A stretch of DNA of 64,000 nucleotides from Bradyrhizobium monzae (GCF_021458635.1 NZ_JAIRDQ010000001.1:1426001-1490000), one strand, 5' to 3'. Shown: positions 1 through 8,383, counted from the first letter of the stretch. Numbers and translations are program-made. The notes: a model not told the origin generated them from the sequence alone.

Positions 1-1272
1 AACCTGAAATGCCCGCTCGGACTGCGTATCAAGAAGTCCGACAAGGTCGGCGACCGCATCTTCATCGAGGGCAACAGCGCCGCCGCGCTCGGCGCCGTCT
101 ATGGCGGCGCGACCGTCTGCGCCTGGTATCCGATCACGCCGTCCTCGTCGGTGGCGGAGGCTTTCACCGCCCACTGCAAGAAGTACCGGCACGATCCCGA
201 GACCGGCAAGGCGAAATACGCCATCGTGCAGGGCGAGGACGAGCTGGCTTCCATCGGCATCGTGATCGGCGCGTCCTGGAACGGCGCGCGCGCCTTCACA
301 GCGACCTCCGGCCCCGGCATCTCCCTGATGACCGAGTTCATCGGCCTTTCATACTTCGCCGAGATTCCGGCCGTGATCATGAACATCCAGCGCGCCGGCC
401 CCTCCACGGGCATGCCGACCCGCACCCAGCAATGCGACATCATCGCCTGCGCCTATGCTTCGCATGGCGACACCAAGCATGTGCTGCTTTTCCCGGAAGA
501 TCCGGCCGAAGCGTTCGAGTTCGCAGCTGCCGCCTTCGATCTCGCCGAGCGGCTGCAGACCACGATTTTCCTGATGCTCGATCTCGACATCGGCATGAAC
601 CACCGGCTCTGCCGCCCGCTGAAGTGGGACGATTCCAAGCAATATGACCGCGGCAAGGTGATGACTGCCGAGATGCTCGAAGAAGGCCGCGACTTCGGCC
701 GCTACCTCGATGTCGACGGCGACGGCATCCCCTACCGCACCTATCCCGGCACGCACCCGACCAAGGGCTCCTATTTCACCCGCGGCACCTCACGTGACCG
801 TTATGCGCGCTATTCCGAGGAAGGTTCGGTCTATGCCGACAACATGCAACGTCTCGTGCGCAAGTTCGAGACGGCGCAGGACCTGGTGCCGCGGCCGCTG
901 CAGGCCAACGCGGAACGGCCGACCAAATACGGCGTGATCTATTTCGGCTCGACCTCGCCTGCCATGGACGAGGCGATCGGACTGTTGGAAGCGCGCGGGC
1001 ATCAGCTCGACCGTCTGCGCATCCGCGCCTTCCCGTTCCACTCCAGCGTGGCGAGCTTCCTCGCCGAGCACGACTTCGTCTATGTCGTCGAGCAGAACCG
1101 CGACAGCCAGCTCCGTCAGCTCATCGTCAACGAGAACGGCATCGATCCCGTCCGCCTCGTCCCGATCGTGCATTATGACGGCACCCCGATCACCGCCCGC
1201 TATATCGCAAAAGCCATTGGCGACCACCAGGATCACCTCAAGGTGACCCCGCTCCGCAAGGCCGTGTCATGA
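1..1272 (+). CDS. korA: 2-oxoacid:ferredoxin oxidoreductase, alpha subunit (5' end outside window)
   Basis: Alpha subunit of a 2-oxoacid (probably 2-oxoglutarate or pyruvate) ferredoxin oxidoreductase, which decarboxylates the 2-oxoacid to acyl-CoA and reduces ferredoxin. The frame is open from base 1, so the start lies upstream. The visible part carries the family segment IEGNSAAALGAVYGGA, then WYPITPSSSVAEAF, then GPGISLMTEFIGLSYFAEIP, all typical of the pyrimidine-binding and gamma/alpha fused domains. The C-terminal part (FPFHSSVASFLAEHDFVYVVEQN) matches the transketolase C-terminal-like domain. The beta subunit follows after a palindromic repeat. The exact substrate cannot be read from the sequence. 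Confidence 0.9.
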   Translation, partial: NLKCPLGLRIKKSDKVGDRIFIEGNSAAALGAVYGGATVCAWYPITPSSSVAEAFTAHCKKYRHDPETGKAKYAIVQGEDELASIGIVIGASWNGARAFTATSGPGISLMTEFIGLSYFAEIPAVIMNIQRAGPSTGMPTRTQQCDIIACAYASHGDTKHVLLFPEDPAEAFEFAAAAFDLAERLQTTIFLMLDLDIGMNHRLCRPLKWDDSKQYDRGKVMTAEMLEEGRDFGRYLDVDGDGIPYRTYPGTHPTKGSYFTRGTSRDRYARYSEEGSVYADNMQRLVRKFETAQDLVPRPLQANAERPTKYGVIYFGSTSPAMDEAIGLLEARGHQLDRLRIRAFPFHSSVASFLAEHDFVYVVEQNRDSQLRQLIVNENGIDPVRLVPIVHYDGTPITARYIAKAIGDHQDHLKVTPLRKAVS

Positions 1273-1289
1273 CACACACCTTGCTCTCT

Positions 1290-1413
1290 CCGTCATGCCC
1301 GGGCATAGCCGTCCGAAGGACGGCGTCGCTTCCGCTCGCCTATGCCCGGGCATCCACGCCCTTCTCCCCTGCCGCCAAGACGTGGATGGCCGGGACAAGC
1401 CCGGCCATGACGG
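1290..1413. repeat. Composite palindromic intergenic repeat
   Basis: Lies between korA and korB. Inverted arms ATGCCCGGGCATAG (1295-1308) and CTATGCCCGGGCAT (1340-1353) enclose a small hairpin CCGTCC-GAA-GGACGG (1309-1323). A second pair is ATCCACG (1352-1358) with CGTGGAT (1381-1387). The outer ends read CCGTCATGCCCGGGC and GCCCGGCCATGACGG, so the whole element can fold on itself. It resembles the repeated palindromic elements common in Bradyrhizobium genomes. It sits inside the transcription unit, so it may affect the relative stability of the two messages. Confidence 0.75.
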
Positions 1414-1435
1414 GCTTGGGATCGCAGGTGCTCTC

Positions 1436-2491
1436 ATGACCTACATCGCAAAGCCGAAATTCCATCATCCCGGCCTGAAGAAGAACGAGCTCGGCTACAC
1501 CCATCGCGACTACGAAGGAAAAATCTCGACGCTGTGCGCCGGCTGCGGCCATGACTCGATCACGGCCTCGATCATCGAGGCCTGCTACGAGCTCTCGATC
1601 GAGCCGCACCGCGTGGCGAAGATTTCCGGCATCGGCTGCTCGTCGAAGACGCCGGACTATTTCCTCGGCAATTCGCACGGCTTCAATTCCGTGCACGGCC
1701 GCATGCCGAGCGTGCTGACAGGCGCCAATCTCGCCAACCGCGATCTGATCTATCTCGGCGTCTCCGGTGACGGCGATTCCGCCTCGATCGGCTTCGGCCA
1801 GTTCGCGCATTCGATCCGGCGCGGCGTCAACATGACCTATATCGTCGAGAACAACGGCGTCTACGGCCTGACCAAGGGCCAGTTCTCGGCCACCGCCGAC
1901 CGCGGCTCGAAGAGCAAGAAGGGCGTCACTAACACCGACAATGCCATCGACCTCGTCGCAATCGCGCTGCAGCTGGGTGCCACCTTCGTGGCGCGCTCGT
2001 TCTCCGGCGACAAGAGCCAGCTGGTGCCACTGATCGCGGCCGCGATCGGCCACAAGGGCGCGTCCTTCATCGACGTCATCAGCCCCTGCATCGCGTTCAA
2101 CAACCACGCCGGTTCGACCAAGAGCTTTGACTATGTCCGCGAGCACAACGACGCCGTGAACCGGCTCGACGTGCTGGTCGGCCGCGATCCCATCGCCGTC
2201 GATTACGCGCCGGGCACGGTGCAGGTGGTCGAGCAGCATGACGGCAGCAAGATCGCGCTGCGCAAGATCGACGCCGATTACGATCCGCATGACCGGCTCG
2301 GCGCCCAGACCTTCCTCGCGAGGCACGCCGCCAAGGGCCAGATCGTCACTGGGCTGCTCTATGTCGACCCCGACGCGGAAGATCTGCACAGCCATCTTAA
2401 CACGGTCGAGACGCCGCTCAACACGCTGGAAGCGGATACGCTGTGCCCGGGCTCGGCGACGCTGGACAAGTTCAACGCCAGCCTGCGGTGA
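1436..2491 (+). CDS. korB: 2-oxoacid:ferredoxin oxidoreductase, beta subunit
   Basis: Beta, thiamine-diphosphate-binding subunit (351 aa) partnering the upstream alpha subunit. Visible features are the STLCAGCGHDSI cysteine segment near residue 27, ISGIGCSSKTPDYF, and the TPP/Mg signature GVSGDGDSASIGFGQFAHSIRR followed by YIVENNGVYGLTKGQ. I chose the ATG at 1436 because the protein MTYIAKPKFHHPGLK starts there in family style, whereas the open frame further upstream runs through the palindromic repeat. Together KorAB form a soluble cytoplasmic complex feeding low-potential electrons to ferredoxin. No ferredoxin gene is visible nearby. Confidence 0.92.
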   Translation: MTYIAKPKFHHPGLKKNELGYTHRDYEGKISTLCAGCGHDSITASIIEACYELSIEPHRVAKISGIGCSSKTPDYFLGNSHGFNSVHGRMPSVLTGANLANRDLIYLGVSGDGDSASIGFGQFAHSIRRGVNMTYIVENNGVYGLTKGQFSATADRGSKSKKGVTNTDNAIDLVAIALQLGATFVARSFSGDKSQLVPLIAAAIGHKGASFIDVISPCIAFNNHAGSTKSFDYVREHNDAVNRLDVLVGRDPIAVDYAPGTVQVVEQHDGSKIALRKIDADYDPHDRLGAQTFLARHAAKGQIVTGLLYVDPDAEDLHSHLNTVETPLNTLEADTLCPGSATLDKFNASLR

Positions 2492-2506
2492 TCTCTCGCT
2501 GGCGCT

Positions 2507-2950
2507 CTATCGCGACGAAGCGGGCTGCCTGACGCGCACGGTGATCTTGTCCGACACGACGGGCGGATCGAACGGATAGTGCTTTGCATCGCCCAGTACC
2601 AGCTGCAGCGTATGGGTCCCCGGCGGAAGCTCGAGCTGGGTCTCGGTCTGTCCTGCCCCGAAATGCAGATGCGACTTGTCCTGCAGGATCGGCTCCTTGG
2701 GATCGATGGGGTCGTTGACGTCGATCAGCAGATGATGATGACCGGCGTTCTGATAATCGTCGCCGGCATGGGTCACGCCCATGTTGTGCAGGCCGAACCG
2801 GACCAGGAAGGCACCGCGAACCCTCTGCCCGTCATGCGGAGTGATGAAATAGAGCTTTGCGTCCTTGGGAGCGGTCTTGCCTTGCGAAAAGGCGGCGCAG
2901 GGAAGCGATGCGAGCGCCGCCGACAGCGCGATGCAACGAAGGATTTTCAT
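2507..2950 (-). CDS. DUF4399-type secreted protein
   Basis: A 147-aa protein with a Sec signal peptide (MKILRCIALSAALASLPCAAFSQ; probable cleavage after residue 22). The mature part is histidine-rich (NAGHHHLLIDVN, DKSHLHFGAGQTET) and has an immunoglobulin-like beta pattern ending in TLQLVLGDAKHYPFDPPVVS. This matches the DUF4399 family of periplasmic proteins of unknown function as I remember it. The histidines suggest metal binding, but that is inference. It converges with korB (15 nt between stops) and lies just downstream of the cyclase gene on the same strand. Confidence 0.75.
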   Translation of the reverse strand: MKILRCIALSAALASLPCAAFSQGKTAPKDAKLYFITPHDGQRVRGAFLVRFGLHNMGVTHAGDDYQNAGHHHLLIDVNDPIDPKEPILQDKSHLHFGAGQTETQLELPPGTHTLQLVLGDAKHYPFDPPVVSDKITVRVRQPASSR

Positions 2951-2995
2951 CGAACCTGCTCCTGCGCTTCAAGGACTGCACTTCAAGGACTGCGC

Positions 2996-4573
2996 TCAAG
3001 GACCGAGCGCGACGCGGAAGCCGTGCGTCGGATAACGAACATTGGTGTCGTAGCCGTCGCGATTGGACGGCCTCACATATCTCGAATCGTTCTTCCAGGA
3101 GCCCGAGCGCAGGACATGCGAGGCACAATCGCCGCTGTTCCACGCCGAGCCGTCCGCGGGTGCGCCCTGATAGGTCCTGTGCCAGCAATCCTCGACCCAC
3201 TGGTCGACACCGCCACCCATATCGTAGAGGCCGAACGGATTGGGCTTGAAGCTGCCGACCTTCGCGGGCTGCTCGGCCGCGAGGTCCCCGCAATCCTTGC
3301 ACCCCGCCATGCTCGGCTGGAGCTTGTCGCCCCACCAATATTTGGTCTGCGTTCCGCCGCGCGCGGCATACTCCCATTCCGCTTCACTCGGAAGCCGATA
3401 AGGCTTCTTGGTCGCCTGTGCGAGATACGCCACATATTGGTGTGCGTCGGTCCAGCTCACATTGCTGACCGGCGCATCGTCTTTTCCGACAGCCGTGAAG
3501 TCGCAAGCCTTTGCGGCCGCGCATTCGTTCCATTCCTGCACCGTCACTGGATATTTGCCGATCGAGAACGGCTTGATCGCGACCTGATGAACGGGCCGTT
3601 CGGTCGGGTCCTCATTGCTTCCCATCGCAAAGCTGCCGCCGCGAATGGCTATCATCTCGGGTTCGCGAGGCGGCGGCGCCGCCTGGCTTGGCGTTTGAGT
3701 TTGACTTGATCCTTGATTTGGCGCCGGAGCGGGTGATGGAGATGCCGACGCCACTGAGGGAGTCGGCGAAGGCGTTTGCGCTGCGGCTTCGCGCGGCGGA
3801 GGTTGCGGGCTCGGCGATGCGGCCGGAGCAACAGCCGGCGCGGCCGCCTGTTCGCCGGTTTTGCCCGGTGGCTGCGCCAGCAGATACCACAGCACGCCAG
3901 AGGCAATCACCAGCAGCGTAATGCCCAGGAGAAAGATCAAGGTATTCTCGCGCCGGCCGCGCGTCCTGCCGACTGCATCGGCGTCCGGCAGCACGCGATA
4001 GATGCGCACGGGATCGGTGATGTTCTTGACCTTGCGATCGCCGAGCGACTCATAACCGCACACCACCTTGTGCTTGATCTGCTCGTAGATCGCGCCCGAG
4101 ATGTAGACCTGACCGGGCTCGGCAATGCCCTCGATGCGCGTGGCGATGTTGACGCCATCGCCGTAGACGTCGTCCGGCTCAACGATGACGTCACCGAGAT
4201 TGACGCCAATTCGGTATTCGATCCGGGAGTCCTTTGGAATCGAGGCGTTGCGGCCGACGAGGTTCTGCTGGATGACGATGCTGCACCGAACGGCCTCGAC
4301 GGGGCTGTCGAAAATGGCGATGAAACCATCGCCCGTGGTCTTCACCAAAGTTCCATGATGCTCGACGATGCTGGGTTCGATGAGGTCCCGCTCGATCCGC
4401 TTGACGCGGACATGCGTGCCTTCCTCGTCGGCCTGCATCAAGCGACTGTAGGATGCGATGTCACCGACAATGATGGCTGCGAGACGACGAGGCATTGCAC
4501 CGTGCGGAGGCGGCTCGTTGTGATTCCCGGATCTGAAATTACGAATTTCGCCCATTGCGGGGGGACTCCACAA
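2996..4573 (-). CDS. Membrane class III adenylate/guanylate cyclase fused to a SUMF1-like domain
   Basis: A 525-aa fusion. Residues about 28-195 form a class III cyclase domain: metal Asp38 (VGDIASYSRLM), KTTGDGF at 78-84 with the second Asp, and the YGDGVNIATR stretch with the catalytic Asn/Arg. One membrane span covers about 211-232 (TLIFLLGITLLVIASGVLWY). A Pro/Ala/Ser linker of about 65 residues follows, then a SUMF1/formylglycine-enzyme-like domain (about 305-525: GGSFAMGSNEDPTERPVH, RLPSEAEWEYAARGG, GFRVAL). This should place the cyclase in the cytoplasm and the SUMF1-like domain in the periplasm. The C-terminal domain has at least six cysteines but lacks the copper-site Cys pair expected after RGGSW (here RSGSWKNDSRY), so sulfatase activation is unlikely. 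Start alternatives are Met7 and Met27. Confidence 0.85.
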   Translation of the reverse strand: MWSPPAMGEIRNFRSGNHNEPPPHGAMPRRLAAIIVGDIASYSRLMQADEEGTHVRVKRIERDLIEPSIVEHHGTLVKTTGDGFIAIFDSPVEAVRCSIVIQQNLVGRNASIPKDSRIEYRIGVNLGDVIVEPDDVYGDGVNIATRIEGIAEPGQVYISGAIYEQIKHKVVCGYESLGDRKVKNITDPVRIYRVLPDADAVGRTRGRRENTLIFLLGITLLVIASGVLWYLLAQPPGKTGEQAAAPAVAPAASPSPQPPPREAAAQTPSPTPSVASASPSPAPAPNQGSSQTQTPSQAAPPPREPEMIAIRGGSFAMGSNEDPTERPVHQVAIKPFSIGKYPVTVQEWNECAAAKACDFTAVGKDDAPVSNVSWTDAHQYVAYLAQATKKPYRLPSEAEWEYAARGGTQTKYWWGDKLQPSMAGCKDCGDLAAEQPAKVGSFKPNPFGLYDMGGGVDQWVEDCWHRTYQGAPADGSAWNSGDCASHVLRSGSWKNDSRYVRPSNRDGYDTNVRYPTHGFRVALGP

Positions 4574-4806
4574 ACCTACAAGAGGCGGCCCCAGCCTACG
4601 ACGTCGAGAAACAATCGCGTGTGAACGCTATCACATTGACGAACTGGAACAACGTCGAAGGAATCGCCGACAGCGGGTTCCGGAGACCAGGAGCATGTGA
4701 GTTGCCTGAACCTTCCTGGCCCAACCAGCGACTAAGGCGACGCTCGGAGCAGCCATCTCAGCTCCGGGAGTGCACCGCCCGCTGAGAAAGCAATCAGGTC
4801 CGATCC

Positions 4807-5391
4807 TTAGCTCACAGGTTCCGGCGCGGGCTCGGGCTCTGGCACGGAATGGTCCGCATGGGCCGGACGTCCGGCGCCCCAATATTGCTTGCAGGTCGCG
4901 AGCAATGTTTCGGTGTTCACGGTCAGGCCGCCCGCATTGACGATCACGCTGTCAGCGCCAAGCGCCTTGTTCATCATCGACAAGGCCTGCGTCGCGAATC
5001 CACCGGAAAATCGCTGGGCGATGAGTGGATCGACCTTGAGCACCACGAATTTCTGCGCGCGCTTCTCCCACAGAAAAATCTTTCGCACGGCGCTCCAGGC
5101 GATGGTTTCGCCGGCGAGCCTGGTGTCGCGAATGCCGACACGGCTGATGAAGACCACCGGCTGCCTGGCGGAGGCCAGCCTCCAGAGCATCCTGCAGGTC
5201 GCAAGACCGAAAAACACCGCGCCGATGTAGCAGGCGGCGACCTCGAACGTGGTGACGTTCTTGCCTTCCTGCCAGCTGAATGCGAGCCCGGCACAGAGCA
5301 GCGTCAGCACCAGGCTGCCGCCGAAAAACATCAGCAACCGGGCGCGGGAAAACCCGATCGCAAGATTCGGCAAGTTCTGACTTTCGGACAT
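4807..5391 (-). CDS. STM3941-like membrane protein
   Basis: A 194-aa protein with two predicted membrane spans near the N-terminus (about 19-40 LLMFFGGSLVLTLLCAGLAF and 50-70 EVAACYIGAVFFGLATCRML), followed by a cytoplasmic domain with the pattern VVFISRVGIRDTRLAGETIAWSAVRKIFLWEKRAQKFVVLKV. This is the layout of the STM3941-family hypothetical proteins, which carry a PH-like domain. The C-terminus is low-complexity Pro/Glu. Function is unknown. It lies 233 nt upstream of the cyclase gene on the same strand and diverges from the next gene; I see no other gene in that gap. Confidence 0.6.
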   Translation of the reverse strand: MSESQNLPNLAIGFSRARLLMFFGGSLVLTLLCAGLAFSWQEGKNVTTFEVAACYIGAVFFGLATCRMLWRLASARQPVVFISRVGIRDTRLAGETIAWSAVRKIFLWEKRAQKFVVLKVDPLIAQRFSGGFATQALSMMNKALGADSVIVNAGGLTVNTETLLATCKQYWGAGRPAHADHSVPEPEPAPEPVS

Positions 5392-5587
5392 TTCGATCGC
5401 CTCCAGCCATTTGCAGCAACCTGGGGTCTATCCACGCCGCTCCTCTGCAACGGTTAAGCCTGGAACCTTGTGCGAGGCTGCCGAAGGGAATGCGGTTGAA
5501 CGCACCGTGTTCGGCTTGCGACTAACGGCCTGTTGGCCCCCACCGTCCCGATGCGGGCCGTCATTGGCCGATTTATCCGGTGCGACC

Positions 5588-6208
5588 ATGAAGCTTGCCC
5601 TCATCCTTCCGCTTGCCCTTGTCGCCTTGATAGGCGTCGCCCGGGCCGAGGAGGCCGACGACCTCCGCGAAGCGAACAAGACCGAAACCGAGACCTTCAA
5701 CGCGCGCATCTATGCAGGCACGCCCGGCAAGACGGCCTATGCCTGCTTCGTCCGGCGCTACGATGCCGAGCACCTGGCGCGGCATCCGAACCAGAAGGTT
5801 GCCGCGATGAAGCTGCTGGTCTCGGCGGAGATCGACAGCGAGGAGAAGCAGCTCCACAATTCCTTCCGGCTCGGCTTCCGGTATCGCCACCGCAGCGGCG
5901 ATTTCGACTCCAGCGGCTCCTGTCACCACGTGGTGCTGACCAAGGACGCCGGCGAGGTCCGCCTCGGCTGCGGCGTCGATTGCGAGGGCGGCGGCATCGG
6001 CGTCGCACTCTCGAAAGACGACAAATCGGCCATCGTGCGGCTCGCGAGCGTCAGGGTCTGGCTGCACAACAAGCCGGACGACGAGGCCGAGCGATCGCTG
6101 GTCGCAGGCCAGGATGACGGGATTTTCCGGCTCGACCGAGCCGACAGCAGCGAATGCGCCGCGCTCGTGACCGACCGCAAGGAACTCGCCGCGCTTCGCC
6201 ACAAGTGA
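5588..6208 (+). CDS. Secreted hypothetical protein
   Basis: A 206-aa protein with a clear signal peptide (MKLALILPLALVALIGVARAEE, likely cleaved after ARA). The mature protein has four to six cysteines (YACFVRRYD, GSCHHVVL, RLGCGVDCEGGGIG, SSECAAL) suited to disulfides in the periplasm. I do not recognise a characterised domain. The ATG at 5588 was chosen because the signal peptide begins there; the upstream in-frame extension is not hydrophobic and looks non-coding. It diverges from the STM3941-like gene (196 nt gap) and precedes a DsrE-family gene by 99 nt. Confidence 0.65.
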   Translation: MKLALILPLALVALIGVARAEEADDLREANKTETETFNARIYAGTPGKTAYACFVRRYDAEHLARHPNQKVAAMKLLVSAEIDSEEKQLHNSFRLGFRYRHRSGDFDSSGSCHHVVLTKDAGEVRLGCGVDCEGGGIGVALSKDDKSAIVRLASVRVWLHNKPDDEAERSLVAGQDDGIFRLDRADSSECAALVTDRKELAALRHK

Positions 6209-6307
6209 TAAGCCTCCGTCAAAGCCAGTTGCAGTCGTTGTTTGCGCATGATCTTTCCGGAAAACCGCTGCACACTTTTCCGGATCATGCTTCGAGGGAG
6301 GATCGCC

Positions 6308-6757
6308 ATGAACCGCCGGAACATCTTGTGGAGCACCGTCTCGGCGCTGGGCGCGGCGTTTGCCGCCTCGCGCGCCAAGGCTGCGACTGCAGCCGCGCCG
6401 TCGAACAAGCTGAAGGTCGTCTATCACCTCAGCGACGCCGACAAGGTCAATTTCGTGCTCGCCAACATCCAGAACCATATCGACGGCGTCGGCGGCCCCG
6501 ACCATGTCACGATCGCGCTGGTGATCCACGGGCCGGCGTTGAAGGCATTCCATTCGGCGCAGGCCAATCCGGATATCAGCAAGCGGATCGGCGATTTCTC
6601 CAAGGACGGTGTCGAGCTCGCCGCCTGCGGCAACACGATGAAGGCGCAGAACATCACGCTGACGGATCTGCTGCCGGGGTTCGTGAGCGCGGAGAAAGGC
6701 GGCGTGGTTCGTTTGGCCGAGCTGCAGTCGCAGGGGTATCTGTACTTGCGGCCGTAA
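6308..6757 (+). CDS. DsrE-family protein with Tat-like signal
   Basis: A 149-aa protein. The N-terminus MNRRNILWSTVSALGAAFAASRAKA looks like a twin-arginine signal. The rest has the DsrE/DsrF-like fold pattern: KLKVVYHLSDADKVNFVLANIQNHID, then HVTIALVIHGPALKAF, then GVELAACGNTMKAQ with the single conserved Cys. Related proteins act in sulfur transfer; the role here is unknown and probably periplasmic. Start 6308 is favoured by the ribosome-binding site AGGGAGG seven bases upstream; the open frame extends 60 nt further without one. A palindromic repeat follows the stop. Confidence 0.72.
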   Translation: MNRRNILWSTVSALGAAFAASRAKAATAAAPSNKLKVVYHLSDADKVNFVLANIQNHIDGVGGPDHVTIALVIHGPALKAFHSAQANPDISKRIGDFSKDGVELAACGNTMKAQNITLTDLLPGFVSAEKGGVVRLAELQSQGYLYLRP

Positions 6758-6777
6758 GGCGCGCCGCCACATTCTCC

Positions 6778-6861
6778 GTCATTGCGAGCGAAGCGAAGCA
6801 ATCCAGACCGTCTCCGCGAAGGCAGGCTGGATTGCTTCGTCGCTTCGCTCCTCGCAATGAC
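6778..6861. repeat. GTCATTGCGAG palindromic repeat, copy 1
   Basis: Begins GTCATTGCGAGCGAAGCGAA and ends with the complement (CTCGCAATGAC), with inner arms GCAATCCAG and CTGGATTGC. It is the same family as the elements at 44136-44220 and 48331-48416. Here it separates the DsrE gene from the ArsR operon and could act as a terminator or mRNA-stability hairpin. Confidence 0.85.
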
Positions 6862-6874
6862 AAGTTGAGGGGGC

Positions 6875-6929
6875 TTGACTTACCCATAACTCCATGGTTA
6901 TGAATTAATCCATAACCTACGAGTTATGG
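6875..6929 (+). promoter_or_regulatory. Promoter with two ArsR operator palindromes
   Basis: Two perfect inverted repeats lie just before the arsR-type gene: CATAAC-N6-GTTATG (6885-6902) and CCATAAC-N6-GTTATGG (6910-6929), centres 26 bp apart. A candidate -35 TTGACT (6875-6880) with a 17-18 bp spacer leads to TTATGA/TATGAA (6898-6904), so the first palindrome covers the -10 region. This predicts autorepression by the regulator encoded at 6937. Confidence 0.75.
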
Positions 6930-6936
6930 AATTCGC

Positions 6937-7260
6937 ATGTCCGCCACCCCCGATCTTCTGTTCCGGACGCTCGCCGATCCCACAAGGCGGGCGATCTTCG
7001 AGCGGCTGTGCCGCGAGGGCGAGCAGACGGTCGGGGCACTGACGGTGCGATCCGGCGTTTCCCAACCGGCGGTCTCGAAGCATCTCGGCGCGCTAAAGCA
7101 GGCAGGGCTGGTGCGCGACCGCCATGAAGGACGCCAGACCCATTACAGCGCGCAGCCCGGTGCGCTCAATCCGCTGATCGACTGGACCAGCCAGATGGCG
7201 GGCTTCTGGCAGAACCGGCTCGATGTGCTCGACGATCTTCTGAAAAGGATGGACCAATGA
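6937..7260 (+). CDS. ArsR-family transcriptional regulator
   Basis: A 107-aa winged helix-turn-helix repressor. It opens with the family signature DLLFRTLADPTRRAIFERLC and has the recognition region VSQPAVSKHLGALKQAGLVRDRHEGRQTHY. There is no metal-binding ELCVCDL-like motif, so it belongs to the non-metal ArsR group usually paired with AHSA1/SRPBCC proteins. It is first in an operon whose next gene overlaps it by ATGA. Two palindromic operators in front of it support negative autoregulation. The inducer is unknown. Confidence 0.92.
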   Translation: MSATPDLLFRTLADPTRRAIFERLCREGEQTVGALTVRSGVSQPAVSKHLGALKQAGLVRDRHEGRQTHYSAQPGALNPLIDWTSQMAGFWQNRLDVLDDLLKRMDQ

Positions 7261-7688
7261 CTGAGGCTGCGACCGAAACACGTTCCGTGGTGATCGAGCG
7301 CGACTTTGCCTATCCGCCGGAGCGGCTGTGGCGCGCGCTGACGCAGCCGCATCTGATCGAGGAATGGCTGATGAAGAACGACTTCAAGCCGACGGTCGGC
7401 CACCGCTTCAATCTTCGCGGCGAGTGGGGCGGCGTACTCGACTGCGAAGTGCTCGCCATCGAGCCGCAGCGCTCGCTGGCCTACACTTGGAATTTCACGC
7501 ATGAGGATTCGGCCTACGACCTCAAGAGCGTGGTGACGTTCACGCTCACTCCGCAGGGGGCAGGCACGCATCTGCGCGTCGAACAGGCGGGCTTCCGTCC
7601 CAGCCAGAAGCAAGCCTATGGCGGCGCGCATGCCGGCTGGAAGCAGTTTTTCACCAAGCTGGACGAGTTGCTGGCACGGGCCGAATAG
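7257..7688 (+). CDS. SRPBCC / AHSA1-domain protein
   Basis: A 143-aa START-like (SRPBCC) protein related to the activator-of-Hsp90-ATPase homologue family. Visible hallmarks are IERDFAYPPERLWRALTQPHLIEEWLM at the N-terminus and VTFTLTPQGAGTHLRVEQAGF followed by a C-terminal helix ending WKQFFTKLDELLA. These proteins bind hydrophobic ligands. Its start overlaps the arsR stop (ATGA), so the two are translationally coupled, and the ligand may be the signal that relieves repression; that is inference. Confidence 0.88.
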   Translation: MTEAATETRSVVIERDFAYPPERLWRALTQPHLIEEWLMKNDFKPTVGHRFNLRGEWGGVLDCEVLAIEPQRSLAYTWNFTHEDSAYDLKSVVTFTLTPQGAGTHLRVEQAGFRPSQKQAYGGAHAGWKQFFTKLDELLARAE

Positions 7689-7733
7689 CCTGACCACCGG
7701 CGTCCAATTTCAATATTTTCACAGGAGACCCAA

Positions 7734-7946
7734 ATGAGTTCGAACATGTGGATTCGACAGATCCATCGCTGGCTGTCGATTGCCTTCACGCTTGCCGTGA
7801 TCGCCAACATCGTTGCGCTGATCATGCAGGTTCAAGCGACGTGGATCGGACTGCTGGCCTTCGTGCCGCTGATTCCGTTGCTCGCGACCGGACTCTATCT
7901 GTTCGCGCTGCCCTATCTTGGCCGTAGCAGCGAGGCGCGATCATGA
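7734..7946 (+). CDS. Small two-span membrane protein
   Basis: A 70-aa hydrophobic protein with two membrane segments (about 14-32 and 37-60: SIAFTLAVIANIVALIMQV and WIGLLAFVPLIPLLATGLYLFAL). The ribosome-binding site CAGGAGA lies a few bases upstream of the ATG. It is in the ArsR operon, 45 nt after the SRPBCC gene, and overlaps the next gene by ATGA. I do not recognise a family with known function. Confidence 0.7.
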   Translation: MSSNMWIRQIHRWLSIAFTLAVIANIVALIMQVQATWIGLLAFVPLIPLLATGLYLFALPYLGRSSEARS

Positions 7947-8383
7947 AAAAAGCCGTGACCGCAAGGACCAGCAGCGCGAAGGATGCAGGCGGAGCTTCGT
8001 CCTCAAAACTGATCGACGGCAGGATCAAGGAGCTCGGCGACTGGCGCGGCGAGACGCTGAAGCGGATCCGCGCGCTGATCAAGGACGCCGATCCCGACGT
8101 GGTCGAAGAATGGAAATGGCGCGGCGTTCCCGTGTGGGAGCACGACGGCATCATCTGCACCGGCGAGACCTACAAGGCCGTGGTGAAGCTGACCTTTGCC
8201 AAGGGCGCCGCGCTGGATGACCCGGCCGGCCTGTTCAATTCCAGCCTCGATGGCAATGTGCGGCGTGCGATCGACATTCCCGAGGGCGCTGAGATCAACG
8301 AGAAGGCGCTGAAGGCGCTGATCCGCGCGGCCGTGGAGCTGAACGCGTCCAAGGTCAAGAAGAAGCCGGCCAAGAAGAGCTAG
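7943..8383 (+). CDS. DUF1801-type (YdhG-like) protein
   Basis: A 146-aa protein with a basic N-terminal tail and Lys-rich C-terminus (KVKKKPAKKS). The core reads WRGETLKRIRALIKDADPDVVEEWKWRGVPVWEHDGIICTGETYKAVVKLTFAKGAALDDPAGLFN, the recognisable pattern of DUF1801/YdhG proteins, which have a frataxin-like fold and no settled role. It is the last gene of the ArsR operon, with a 4-nt overlap to the gene before it. It converges with spoVR, with 15 nt between the stops. Confidence 0.8.
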   Translation: MKKAVTARTSSAKDAGGASSSKLIDGRIKELGDWRGETLKRIRALIKDADPDVVEEWKWRGVPVWEHDGIICTGETYKAVVKLTFAKGAALDDPAGLFNSSLDGNVRRAIDIPEGAEINEKALKALIRAAVELNASKVKKKPAKKS

